64,000 nt of DNA from Craspedostauros australis. Taxonomy: Eukaryota > Bacillariophyta > Bacillariophyceae > Mastogloiales > Achnanthaceae. The stretch is from assembly GCA_026770025.1 (NCBI GenBank), contig JAMXDE010000059.1, positions 1 through 64,000 on the forward strand. The letters are read 5' to 3'. Within the stretch, counting starts at the first letter, position 1. Each line of letters begins with the position of its first letter. The notes below the pieces were generated by a model that was not told the origin of the DNA, did no database searches, and saw nothing but the letters and a program-made list of their open reading frames with translations. Of the stretch, positions 20,840 through 31,104 are shown piece after piece. The position numbers were made by a program, and so were the translations under genes.

Positions 20840-22389
20840 ACGGCTGCATCGGAGCAAAACTTCGTGCTCACACCAGATTGATCCGATGTGCTCTACTGCA
20901 AATTGATTATTCGTGCCCACCCATCGCATCGCAACTCTCTGTTGCAGTTCAACTCTTTCTTTACATGCACCTAGTGTAACTCTGTATTTATCATCTGATG
21001 AGCTCCGGCGGATCATATCTTCCCCCACCATCATGACTTCCACCCTCCAGTATCATCGCTGGCACCAGGCTGCCTTGATTTCTGTCTTCTTTGTCATTCT
21101 CAAGCATCTTGCTGCACAGCAGTGCCTCCTCATGTGTGCTGTGGCGCACTGCATCCTCAACACCATGCCAACAAGTGTGCGGAGGGGTCGGTACCTCAGC
21201 TCAAGCATCTTCCATCATCAAGCACTATCTTTCAGGTCTTTGATTTGAGAGCATGGCGACTTCATGGAGTTCTACAACTTCATTGGCCTCACCAGGCCAT
21301 CGTTCGATCGATTGGCATAACTGCTATAGCCTGGCATTGAAGCGTTGCCTGTCGATCCGTGAGACACGGCGCCACCACGACCATCATATATTCTCTGTTG
21401 TAAGTTTGACTACATCGATGTCACTGCCATTGCAATGGAGTATCTGGCTTCCAAGTCAGAATTGTAGAACCATTTCTGGTAGGATCTGCCTTCGTTGGAA
21501 GGTTGGAAGAGATCTTGGAGGACGTAGGGAGCAATAGAATGGCAGAGGCTGAAGTTGAGGCAACGGAAGAGCACTCTCGCGAAACAGGGACTATGGATGA
21601 CAATTGTAACCTGACATACGAAGCAATGACTCTTGAGAAGAAAGCAAAGGAAGATGTGGAATACATCAACGATACCCAGAAGCAAAGAAGGTGTGGGTGG
21701 GAAGCTACAATGGCCATTTGTATCATCAAAGCATTAACAATGAGACAATAAGCAAGCAAACGATTGCGCTGAATGCTGCGATGGTTGGGATAGGTACGTG
21801 GAGCGTTCAATGAATGAAGGAGTGGACACCAGCAGCACAGCCAATGGAGAAAGGAAGACAGAGGGAAGCAGGAAAGCGACGACGCTTGGAGAGTAGTATG
21901 GAGATGAACTGCAGATGGCACGGAGCGACACATACGTACATACAAGAATATTCATCTGGTATATGGCAGTTGAAAACTGCACTTAGACAAGACACATGTA
22001 TTTGCGAATGTGTGAAGCAGCAAGAGATGTGCGACACTGAAGCTGTGAATGTGTCAACATACGACCCCATTCAGCGAGGTCGAGCATAATCCTGTCAATG
22101 TTGTCCAGTAGGGTTAGATATATTTAGATAGCTCTTACAACACTAATACATGGCTTGTCCTCACTGTGGACAAGAATGATGTCATCAATGTTGGTCGATA
22201 TCAGACTGCGATGGTATCCAACAGAGTGGGTAGCGATGTTGTGACAGCTTCAGTGTCGTGTTGATTCCTCATGTTGTGGACGATTGGGCTCTGTTGTGCG
22301 TTTCCTCCCTTGTACGTGTTGTGTCAAGTAGCACAGGGTTGTTTTTGGCATCCCTACACATTCACGTCTACATTCACGGCAACAGCAGC
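20840..22389. other. Interior of the TA-flanked element without a recognised gene
   Basis: Several short frames exist on the + strand (for example 21503-21751, acidic, 82 codons) but none resembles a known family. The stretch may hold an eroded transposase; I cannot show it. Confidence 0.4.
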
Positions 22390-23174
22390 AGCAGCTTCGC
22401 CAGATCGACTGGCGTACATACAAGATGGCGCGACAATCCAAGATGAACCGTGGGTCCACGCGTTTCATCTCCAAGTGGGCCTCGGGCTTTGTGGGCGTCA
22501 ACCACAAACTTCATCAGACAGGCCAGCTGCAGTCGCCGAAATGCAAGTTCTGTGCCAGCAACGAGACCACTCAACACGTTCTCCGTTGCCCAGAGCATCA
22601 GGAAGCATGGGATGGGGCCACTTCTGGCCTAATCGATCGCATGGTTCAGATCGGGACCGTCCCAAGGCTGGTTCAGCGCATGCGGGTCGGTCTTGTGAGA
22701 TGGAGAAGGAATGCACGATCCAACGATGTGCAAAGCAACATCGGGTGGTACCCCCTCACAATGGGGTTTATCCACAAGGACTGGGCTCTCCATCAGGCCC
22801 ACTGGATGATGACGCATGAGTGTCATTACCCAGATGCCAATGCTTGGGCCCGAGAGATCGCACGATGGATTTGGAGAATCCCTTGGGAGGTATGGCTGGC
22901 GCGAATGCCAAAGTGCATGACAAAGAGATGCGCCCCTCGGTCCAGGACCTGCGACGCAAGGTCCGCCGAATGATCCAGGGTGCGAGTCAGGATATGACCG
23001 AAGCGGAGATGCGTTTGTTCCGGGAGGGCTGACATATCGAACACAGCACCGAGGTTCAAATGCAACAGTGGGTGAACTCTATGATCGCCGTTCACACGGC
23101 GGTGAGAGCGCGGCGACGATCGCGGTCGATGCATGCCGAGAGGCGGGCGTTGGCGGCTTGGTTGGGGCTTTCAT
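22390..23174 (+). pseudogene. LINE-type (non-LTR) reverse transcriptase, C-terminal fragment
   Basis: The frame from 22425 contains a zinc-ribbon-like block, KCKFCASNETTQHVLRCPEH, after FISKWASGFVGVNHKLHQTG. This matches the usual C-terminal end of LINE polymerases (C-x2-C...H-x3-C with ETT.HVL.C). Near 22900 the sense moves to the frame MAGANAKVHDKEMRPSVQDL, and after a stop near 23032 reads on as TEVQMQQWVNSMIAVHTAV to a stop at about 23174, so at least one frameshift and one stop break it. The polymerase core is absent, so it is a 5'-truncated copy, as is typical for LINEs. The 3' tail ends near 23290 in TTATTATTATT. Confidence 0.7.
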
Positions 23175-23595
23175 AGCAGACGACACATGCCAGCTCGCTC
23201 AAAGCACGGCCCTACGGGGCTTTCGGCGGCGAGGGTAAAGCCTTATGGCACATTTCTAATGTAATCCTTGAGTTATTATTATTCATGGCAACAGCAACAC
23301 TTGCGAATACTCCACAGCACAATATAATACAATGGAGCACAGTGACTCATCCTATGGTATAAACATATTCTATACTCTCCACAACATAATAGGATGAACT
23401 TGATGCTTATCTTAGCAATCCGCAAGTGATGACAAGATAACCCTGAATGGGGTCACAAGGAAAGTGGTCATGGAGAGAAATGGTGATGCATGGAAGGAAT
23501 CAATGGATTGGCGGGCACTGATTTAGTCTTGGGGGCAGATTTGGATACGGGACTGATGGTCGTGACTTGAAATCGGGGTGAACGAGGCTGGCGGG

Positions 23596-23627
23596 TTATG
23601 AAATTATGACCCTTACAACCACCTCCA
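23596..23627 (-). repeat. Subterminal inverted repeat, right copy
   Basis: It is the exact inverse of 20606-20637. Its position, 1.7 kb inside the right end instead of about 100 bp, suggests that the foldback array at 23735-25125 was inserted between it and the right terminal repeat. Confidence 0.85.
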
Positions 23628-23734
23628 CTGCGACAGACTCGAAAATAATAATTTAGCCACGAAGTCGACACATCAACCATTTCCCTGTTGGACAGCGTAG
23701 AGTACTCTAGTTCATGATGTTGTTGATGAATGCT

Positions 23735-25125
23735 GTTGAGCAGAGGGTCAGACCTGCTATATTGCATACTGACATCAGCCATTGGCATGTCCCTACCTTG
23801 AACATTCTACATCCAACTGGAAGGAGATTCAGATCACATGTAGTCAGTTCCTGTGATACCATTCGGTCGCTGTGTGTATTGTGTTGGTTATATGTGCATA
23901 CAAAGGGTCAAGCATCCTTGATTCTACCAACCGCATCACTCCAAGCACACTCCAAAGGGTACGGCCACGAAGTTTGAGGTCTATAATCTGTCTGGAAGGT
24001 ACTCATATCGATGGATCTGGATATCATGTGATCCTGTGTGTGGCAGTACTGTGAGCAACGCATCAAACTGTATAGTAACTCGACCATTTGTGCAGGTAAA
24101 ATTTCAGTTGCGATCCAATCCAACACTACCACCACTCCAAGCACACTCCAAAGAGTACGGCTATGGAATTTGAAGTCTAGACTCTGGTTGGAAAGGATCG
24201 AAATCTACGGATGCAGATATCGAATAGAAATGACTGACGTTGTTACATGGGGCTCACCTGCACGCATGCCAATACCCCTTTCTGACGGATCTAACACTTC
24301 AAACTCCATAACCGTACTCTTTGGAGTGTGCTTGGAGTGATGGTAGTGTTGGACTGGATCGAAACTGACATTTTACATGCACAGATGGTCGAGTTACTGT
24401 GCAGTTTGATGCGTAGCTCGCAGTATCGCCCTCACAGCATCACATATCATCCTGATCCGTAGATGTCGATCCTTTCCACATGGATCTATCACTTCAACCT
24501 CTATATCCGTAACCTTTGGAGGAGGTTCGGAGTCATCGAAGTGTTGGATTGGAATATGATTGACATTTTGTCTGCACACATGCTCAGAACGCTGTACAGC
24601 GCGATGCGTACCATTCCGTACTACTTGGTATCAGCATCCGTAGAATTGGATCCCTTCTAAACAGATCTAGGACTTCAAAATCGATTACCGTACTCTTTGG
24701 AGTGCGCTTGGAGTTGTCCAGTTGATTGGATCTCTGAAAATGGCCTGTGCAATACATCGATATGCATAATACTGCACAAGGCGATGCATACCGTGCAGTC
24801 TCATCCGACGCAGTACTGTGTGGTATCAGCATCCGTAGATTTCGATAACTTCCAGACGGCTCTAACACTGCAGGCTCCATGGCCGTACTCTTGGGAGTGT
24901 GCTTGGAGTGGTGCGGTTGGTATCATCAAATATGCTTGACCTTTTGTATGCACAGTACACACAGTGACTGAACGGTATCGCAGGATTGGACTACATGTAA
25001 TCTGAAACTCCTCTCAGTTGGGTCTGGACCATCCCAAAGTAGGTACATGCCAATGGCTGATGTCAGTATGCAATATAGTTGGTTGAACCCTCTACTCGTA
25101 TTCCACAGAACAGGATTCGTCACCA
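23735..25125. repeat. Foldback array of about 190-bp units
   Basis: The core word around ACTCCAAGCACACTCCAAAG followed by RGTACGG occurs forward at about 23938 and 24133, and inverted at about 24312, 24507, 24688 and 24883. Spacing is 180-195 bp throughout, with orientation switching between the second and third copies. The outer flanks also match in inverse (about 23740-23937 with 24910-25110, sharing TATATTGCATACTGACATCA and GCCATTGGCATGT). The whole block can therefore fold into one long hairpin. The centre is near 24240. Confidence 0.8.
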
Positions 25126-25145
25126 ACATTATTAACTTGTCTCGT

Positions 25146-25185
25146 CTACTCTAATCTACTCTACTCTACTCTACTCTACTCTACT
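25146..25185 (+). repeat. (TCTAC)n pentanucleotide microsatellite
   Basis: About eight TCTAC units, one slightly altered (TCTAA), between the foldback array and the right terminal repeat of the TA-flanked element. Confidence 0.9.
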
Positions 25186-25249
25186 GGGAAACGGTTGACG
25201 TGTGTATTTCGCAGCTAAATTAATATTTTCGTCGTTGTCGCAAGAACGC

Positions 25250-25348
25250 GCCTGTCAACAGTCCGGCCATTGTGATTGGTCAGGCACCAAAACGACCTGG
25301 TTAGTGGACTTTGGCATCCAAAACGACCTGGTTAGTGAATTTGCTCAA
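25250..25348 (-). repeat. Right terminal inverted repeat of the TA-flanked element
   Basis: It reads inward from 25348 as TTGAGCAAATTCACTAACCA, then GGTCGTTTT, a second CACTAACCAGGTCGTTTT and GGTGCCTGACC, mirroring 20500-20600. Confidence 0.85.
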
Positions 25349-25516
25349 TATGTTTTGCATTCGAATGATAGTTTTGCTTTCATCCGACGGTCGCCAATGC
25401 TGGAGGATGCTGTGGAATGCAGATGAAGCGGCTGGCGGGGGCAAGCCATGAAGCTGGTTCAAAGAGCAACCGCGTGCGCGTCTTTGATCTTCCTTCTCCA
25501 AGATCGCGGTTCACAA

Positions 25517-26107
25517 TCACTGTGTGGAGACTGCCTTGGCGATGTATGATACCTTGGGGTACAACTCTTCCAGGTAGGCGTTGCGCTTCGTCTGGATCAG
25601 CGCCTCGATGGCTTGACCAATGGGGGAGAAGCCCTGTCTAGCAAGGATGGCGTTGCCTTGATCACGCGTGTTGATCAAGATCTCGCCCGTGTGCGTGTTG
25701 GGACCTGCCGTCGCAAAGACCGCGGTTCCGTGTGCGTTAGCGACCTTGGCCGGATCATCGGGAAGGCTGGCCGATCGCCACTTGGTTTGCACGTTGGGAT
25801 CGCCGTTGATACCGAACTGAGCGATGAAACCACGCAGGATACCTACGGAGGATTCGACATTCGTCAGCGAAACCTGGATCCGTTAGATCGGTGAATCGCT
25901 GCACGCTGCGTGGTGCCCAATCGGGTCACATTTGGATCTTGACGCTCTCCGTCTTGCCGACCCCGCCATCCAGGTTGACAATTTGGACCTCGATGTTGCG
26001 GCCGCCCTCGATGCCGTCATCCACCGCCAGAGTGGGTGACGCCAACGTGGTGGCAGCGGCGGCTCCGAACGCAACACGGCTGACTCCACGGAAGAATTCG
26101 CGATGTC
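25517..26107 (-). pseudogene. Broken cyclophilin-type peptidyl-prolyl isomerase gene
   Basis: Read on the minus strand it gives FGAAAATTLASPTLAVDDG, NIEVQIVNLDGGVGKTESVK, PDWAPRSVQRFTDL, then GFIAQFGINGDPNVQTKWRS, NAHGTAVFATAGPNTHTGEI and QTKRNAYLEELYPKVSYIAK. This is the cyclophilin fold in order (WAP..VQRF, GFIAQFGI.GDP, ATAGPNT). It is broken: an in-frame stop stands just before PDWAP, the frame shifts near 25870 where the family's FFRV lies, and about 25 residues seem missing between GFSPIG and IQTK. No start codon is evident. The Ala/Thr-rich N-terminus could be the rest of a targeting peptide. It lies between a DNA transposon and the ATPase gene. Confidence 0.75.
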
Positions 26108-26269
26108 GCGATCCTCTTTCTGCCGGCAGTGCAGTAGATGACGACGATGATGATGTTGGATTCTGTGCGGTATGGATTGACCGTATTCTTGTTGCTCATG
26201 TCCTGGTGGCTGTCGACGCAGTTGCGCTGTGCGATGCGAGGGTTCCGAATGCCACGCACAGCAGGCATT

Positions 26270-26844
26270 CAGCGATGAAGCGGTTCGATCGATATGTAGG
26301 GGTCATCGTAATTGAGTGGGTTGGTGGAGAATTCAGTGTGATGCCTTGTAGGTTGTGGTTTGATCGCAAGGGCGAAGGTGTGGCTGCTTTGGATGATGTG
26401 TGGGCATCATGGCTGTCGAAATGTGTGACATCAGTAATTCCCGATTGTACGGGACTAAACCAGAATAGAGTACAGAAACAACAAATACCCCCTCATCGTT
26501 AACGTGGCAAGCGCATGATCGATCACTCCTGAGCGTTACAGGAGCACGTTACTTTTGGGACTACGGGGAATTTCGACACATGGCGCGAACTTTTTCCGAG
26601 GTATCCTCAATGACCCTTGACTTCGCATAGGATGCACGACTGGAAAGATGAACTCGAACGACCACAAATCCACCATCGGCGATGGTCATGTCCTTCGTTT
26701 CACAAATAGCAGGCACGAGGATGATCAGGAGGTGGAGGCAACAGGATCAGGAACAGCTTCGGTGAATCGTACGACTAATGTATTCCAAGTTTGATAATAG
26801 CATGTTTAGTGCGGCCTCAATCCAACGCTCTTCCTGCGGTTGGT
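26270..26844. other. Intergenic stretch downstream of the ATPase gene
   Basis: No supported gene. It should hold the 3' untranslated region of the minus-strand ATPase gene, whose stop is at 26845. An open + frame (25891-26502) is the reverse of the broken cyclophilin plus spacer and is not accepted. Confidence 0.5.
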
Positions 26845-29800
26845 TCACGATCTGTCGGTCAACACTGACAGGTGGTCGTCTATGTCGCCCTCTTCACTGT
26901 TGACATCCACAGAAGGATTGTTGGCCATCTTGGTTGTCTGATTGTCCGAAGATTCCACGCCGCTCTTCCTCGAACCTTTGCTGACGGACGCATCGACCAC
27001 TTTTTGCGACCGTGAGCACACTGTCACCAATTCGTAGTTCGCAACCAGCCTCTTCTTACCCCCGAACGAAACGGCTTGTGAGGCCATCGTGTTTCGCTTC
27101 CGAGCGTCTTGAACTTGGTTCTCGTCGATGTAGCTGCTCCGCCTCGCGCGAAGGTCGTCGCACTTGGCTGCGGCTCCCCAGGCCTCGTAGAATTCCATCG
27201 CCTGCGTGAAGTAGTGACGCGCCCAATCATTTCCATCGTCGTCGGTGAAGTCGACATCCAGGCTCAGGACGTGCTCGCCTGCCAGCTCGCAGGCCAGACC
27301 TGCCTCGTTGACTTGGCTGCTCTTCTTTGCGACTTTGATGGTTTCGTTGTAGCATTGCAGCACGAACATTGGGGTTCGTGAGCTCCTCTTGATGGACTGC
27401 AGTTCCGCGCGCAGCAGCAGGTACCGATTCATCGCGTTCTTGCCCTTGGCGTCGCAGATCTTCTTTAGGTCCTTCTTCGACTGTCGCAGGATCTGCATGA
27501 ACTTCTTCTTTCCCGTGCGCCTGTACTGGTTCGCTGCCATCAATCCACCCAGCAGCGGCAGCGTGGTTTGGAAGGTGTAGCTGGGGTCGTCGGCCGCGTT
27601 CGCTATCATGGTGTGGTACACTGTCTCTGCATGTTCGTACTTTCCAAAGTAGACAGCAAGGTACAGCCGTCCCCAATACGCGCCCCACCTGCGCAGCGGA
27701 TCGCCTTGCTCGTACTGTTTGAGCTCCATCAACTCGTCCCAGTTGATATCGATCACACCAGCCATGCGCTTGATGGTATTGGTGTACTCCAGGATCAGCT
27801 GAGTGTGGGCGTTGATCTTGTACATCTTCATCTGATCGAAGATGGAGTTCACGATCGGCAGTAGATTCTCGAGGGGATATCCTTGCGTGTATGCGTACAT
27901 CGTGCATGCGTTGTGGCACAGGATGCCGCCCTCGAAGTCGCCAGATGACATGCACGACTTGTACGCGTACTGGAAGTCCGCAACCACTGCTTCTGGCGGT
28001 TGGGAGTAAGAATCGATGCACGCAGCGGACAGCTGGTAGATGCCTCCTAACGATTGGCCATTCGTATTTGCCCTGTGGATGATTTCTTTTGCCAGGTTCG
28101 AGTACCTACGAGCATTGGCATACTCGCCGAGCTTGTTGTGAAGCATGCCGAACATGACCAACGCAAAAGCGGATGCTCCACAGTTGCCGAGGGTCCTCGT
28201 GACATGTATCACTCGCACTATGCCCAGCAACAATGCCGTGGTGTCCTTGCAAAAGAATGCGCGAAGGATGATGCCACTCAGCAAATTGAGGCGTAGCAAG
28301 GATTGAGGATCGGTGGTGATGGGACATTGACGCAAGAATTCCTCGTCCGTCGTGCGGCCGAAATAGGATCTTGCGGATATGAGCTGTCGAATCGAATGGA
28401 AGAAGAAGGCGCGCTTGGGGTAGATCCTGCACAGCTGGGCACTCCTCTTGATGAGGTCTAATGCCTTCACGTGCTCGTCTTGTCGGCCGAGTGCATGCGC
28501 CAACGAGAGATACGTTGGCAGCTTGTCTCCAACGGACTTGGCCCGTTCCAGCACTTCGTTGCAAAGCGACTGCCCCACGTCGAAGTTGCCCAGTGACAGC
28601 TCAACGCCCGATCGAGCGCGGATTAGGCGCAAAGTCAAGTCGTAGTGGACTCTCCATGGATCGCCACGCACCTTCCGCAGAGCGGTAGTGGCGGTGTGCA
28701 AGTACGTTGCGGCTGGGACCAAAGCGGCCATGTGCAGCGCGTGCTCGCCTGCCATGAGATTCTGTTGTGCGGAAAGTAGGTGATCCTTGGTTGGTGCGCA
28801 ATTGAGATGCTCCGCCGCGATGAAGAGCAGACCAGCATCGTCGACGAAGGGTGTGTGTAGCGTGCTGGTGTCTGCACTATCGATGTCCTTGATGTGAGAC
28901 GACGTCTTCGTGCACAGATCCCAGATACATCGACCAATGCGCAATCGCAGTTTGGTTCGGACTTCTCCGAACGGCACGATGTCGTGAGCGGCCTGCTGGA
29001 TGCGATCGTGCGCAAAGCGGTAAGTCGTTTCTCCAATGGAATTGTGCAGCAGACCCTCCAGGACGCCCTGCTCCAACCATTCTGAAAGCGGTCTGGCTGC
29101 AACCTCAGAAGAGTTTATGTGACTGCCGCCGCCACTGCTGCCGTTGTCGCTGTCGCCGCCCCCAACACCAACGATGCTACCGCTACCAATCTCATCGAGG
29201 ATATCTCCGGCGCCGTGATTGTGCTGCTCTTCATAATCCAGAATGATCTGAAGGAGATTGGAATCGAACGACGACCGGATGTACGATGCGATGATCAGCA
29301 CCTTTTGCAATGGTCGCGGCAAGGCCTTCACCTTCGACATCACCAGATGGATGACATCCCTAGGAACGGCTTGTGAGAAAGTGGCACCATTCCCGCCGCT
29401 TTTCGTGGGGTCGTCGTTGAACTCCCATTGGAAGGAGATGCGACTGTAGACCAGAAGGTTGTTCCGCTCCATGTCCTGCAGCAGCTGTATGGCGTGGAAT
29501 ATATTGCCGTGTGTTTGCTTGTACAAGAAGTCGGTCACCTTCTCGATGTGGCTGTTGTCTTCGTTTTCGTTGGTATTGGCATTACAATTGCTATTGCTAT
29601 TGCTATTGCTTTCTTGGTTCTTGTCGTTCCGGAGGAAGAGATGGGTCACCCACTCGTGCAGCTCTTGTCTTGTGAAGTCGCTGAGATGGATGTTGGTGTA
29701 CGGAACGCCGCAGCTGCCGTTGCTTGCGTCGCTTGTGTTGTTGGCGGTACGCTTGTTGGCTTGGGCTGTGTCCTCCGTCTCGTCTTGCGAGTGCAAGCCT

Positions 29801-31104
29801 TGGATATCATTCAGAATCTTCATGAGGGGCAGGTCGGGATGCAATTCCAAAAGCTCGCCGGGAGAGTGCGGGTTGACATCCTGACGAATGGTGCCGATCA
29901 ACAAGAAGTGGGGTTGGTGCAGCGTGGTCGACATCAAATCCATGGTCTCTTGCGATGCCCACTGTAAGTCGTCCAACACCATCACAAGTGGGCATTCCTT
30001 TGATGATATCGTTGTCAAGAATTGGGTGAACGTATACTGGAATCTGCTCCATGATGATGTATCGGAGGAAGGTTCCTGCAGAGCATCCTGCTGTTGGCTC
30101 GTGGAGATGGAAGCGGTGGCGTCATCAGCGTCGTTACTGTGGCTGTCGGTGTGGAAAAGGACGGAGAGCGCTGGAACGAAAGACATGAGAAGCACCTTTT
30201 GTTGCGGCATCATCTGGCTTGCGTTGATTGCAGATCGTAGCCGCTCCAGTTCCGACAACAACGAAGATTCATTGTTGTTGTTGCTGTTGCTGTTGTTGGA
30301 CGTGGGGGCGGCATTCGCTTTGCCACCATCTCTGCCTGCGGTTGTGGCCAACGACAGTCCGTTGCACCAATCCGAAAAGGCTTGGACGATGGCGGAGAAG
30401 GGATCATTTTGCTGGTGCTCTTCAAACTTGCCTCGCAGCACATGAAGCTTGTGTTTGTGTTTGTGCTTCTGTTGCTCTTGCTGTTGCTGCTGGGTGATGG
30501 TATTATCGCCGATGTTGCTGGGGCTGTTGCTGCCATGACGCAGCTGATGGCAGAATGTATCCACGAGCTGGGACTTCCCTGTGCCGCTGGTCCCCCAGAC
30601 AAAGACAGCTGGCAGAAACGGCGTATCCTCCTTCACAACATTGCGGGGTGTTGCGGTTGGTGGTCGCGATGTTGCTGTTGCCGTCGGTGTTGGCGTTGAA
30701 GGTGTTGGTGAGGGCAGTGCGCCGTGCGCTGTTGCTTCGACTTTCATCATGCGATTGTAGACGCGATGCAAAATCCGCAGCTCTGTGTCTCTTCCGTAGA
30801 AAGACGACAGGCCGCCGTTGCCGTTGCCGTCGCCGTCGCCATCGTCATTGCCGTTGAGCAAGGTGAAAGGCACCTCCGTCTCCAGTTCCGTCTCGTTGTA
30901 CCCATCGTCGTAGAAATCATCCCCAGAGCTGAGGACGGTGTCATGCAGGAAAGACGATGGTCGTTTTCCTCCAGAGATTGACAGAGTGACCGAGGCATCG
31001 TCGATTGAGCAAGTGGATGTCCTAGCTGTCGCTGTCGACTTTGACGTGGATAGCTGGCTGTTTGCTTTCATGGTCTCTCTGATGCCTTCAGATATGGTTG
31101 CCAT
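26845..31104 (-). CDS. Large AAA/STAND-type ATPase with helical repeats (1419 aa)
   Basis: After a low-complexity N-terminus, SSFYGRDTELRIL (about 100-112) opens an AAA_16/COG3899-type NTPase. Walker A is GTSGTGKS at 171-178 and Walker B is LVMVLDDLQW at 373-382; KFEEHQQNDPFSAIVQAF near 226-243 is also typical of the group. Asn/Ser- and Gln-rich inserts interrupt the ATPase. Residues from about 650 to 1330 are helical and TPR-like (LTLRLIRARSGVELSLGNFD, LAKEIIHRANT, ACELAGEHVLSL). Such proteins are STAND-like signalling or scaffold ATPases, often joined to a kinase or cyclase; no such output domain is visible here. Single exon. The next gene upstream (32594) runs the other way and could share the promoter space. 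Substrate and partner unknown. Confidence 0.85.
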   Translation of the reverse strand: MATISEGIRETMKANSQLSTSKSTATARTSTCSIDDASVTLSISGGKRPSSFLHDTVLSSGDDFYDDGYNETELETEVPFTLLNGNDDGDGDGNGNGGLSSFYGRDTELRILHRVYNRMMKVEATAHGALPSPTPSTPTPTATATSRPPTATPRNVVKEDTPFLPAVFVWGTSGTGKSQLVDTFCHQLRHGSNSPSNIGDNTITQQQQQEQQKHKHKHKLHVLRGKFEEHQQNDPFSAIVQAFSDWCNGLSLATTAGRDGGKANAAPTSNNSNSNNNNESSLLSELERLRSAINASQMMPQQKVLLMSFVPALSVLFHTDSHSNDADDATASISTSQQQDALQEPSSDTSSWSRFQYTFTQFLTTISSKECPLVMVLDDLQWASQETMDLMSTTLHQPHFLLIGTIRQDVNPHSPGELLELHPDLPLMKILNDIQGLHSQDETEDTAQANKRTANNTSDASNGSCGVPYTNIHLSDFTRQELHEWVTHLFLRNDKNQESNSNSNSNCNANTNENEDNSHIEKVTDFLYKQTHGNIFHAIQLLQDMERNNLLVYSRISFQWEFNDDPTKSGGNGATFSQAVPRDVIHLVMSKVKALPRPLQKVLIIASYIRSSFDSNLLQIILDYEEQHNHGAGDILDEIGSGSIVGVGGGDSDNGSSGGGSHINSSEVAARPLSEWLEQGVLEGLLHNSIGETTYRFAHDRIQQAAHDIVPFGEVRTKLRLRIGRCIWDLCTKTSSHIKDIDSADTSTLHTPFVDDAGLLFIAAEHLNCAPTKDHLLSAQQNLMAGEHALHMAALVPAATYLHTATTALRKVRGDPWRVHYDLTLRLIRARSGVELSLGNFDVGQSLCNEVLERAKSVGDKLPTYLSLAHALGRQDEHVKALDLIKRSAQLCRIYPKRAFFFHSIRQLISARSYFGRTTDEEFLRQCPITTDPQSLLRLNLLSGIILRAFFCKDTTALLLGIVRVIHVTRTLGNCGASAFALVMFGMLHNKLGEYANARRYSNLAKEIIHRANTNGQSLGGIYQLSAACIDSYSQPPEAVVADFQYAYKSCMSSGDFEGGILCHNACTMYAYTQGYPLENLLPIVNSIFDQMKMYKINAHTQLILEYTNTIKRMAGVIDINWDELMELKQYEQGDPLRRWGAYWGRLYLAVYFGKYEHAETVYHTMIANAADDPSYTFQTTLPLLGGLMAANQYRRTGKKKFMQILRQSKKDLKKICDAKGKNAMNRYLLLRAELQSIKRSSRTPMFVLQCYNETIKVAKKSSQVNEAGLACELAGEHVLSLDVDFTDDDGNDWARHYFTQAMEFYEAWGAAAKCDDLRARRSSYIDENQVQDARKRNTMASQAVSFGGKKRLVANYELVTVCSRSQKVVDASVSKGSRKSGVESSDNQTTKMANNPSVDVNSEEGDIDDHLSVLTDRS

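Larger units (their letters stand above)
20500..25348. mobile_element. TA-flanked element with long terminal inverted repeats (4849 bp), no transposase recognised
   Basis: The left end TTGAGCAAATTCACTAACCA and the right end (its reverse complement, finishing at 25348) match without a mismatch over the first 29 bp. They remain clearly similar for about 75-100 bp in all. Both ends are flanked by TA (20498-20499 and 25349-25350), the target of Tc1/mariner-like and some other DNA transposons. Inside lie subterminal inverted repeats, a LINE fragment and a foldback array, but no frame I can call a transposase. It is best read as a non-autonomous element or one that has lost its transposase and received other insertions. 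An alternative is two copies of a short MITE in opposite orientation, but the exact TA on both outer sides favours one element. Confidence 0.7.

Noticed and set aside
25891-26502. 203-residue + frame
   Set aside because: It reads against the broken cyclophilin gene, which is supported by clear motifs on the other strand.
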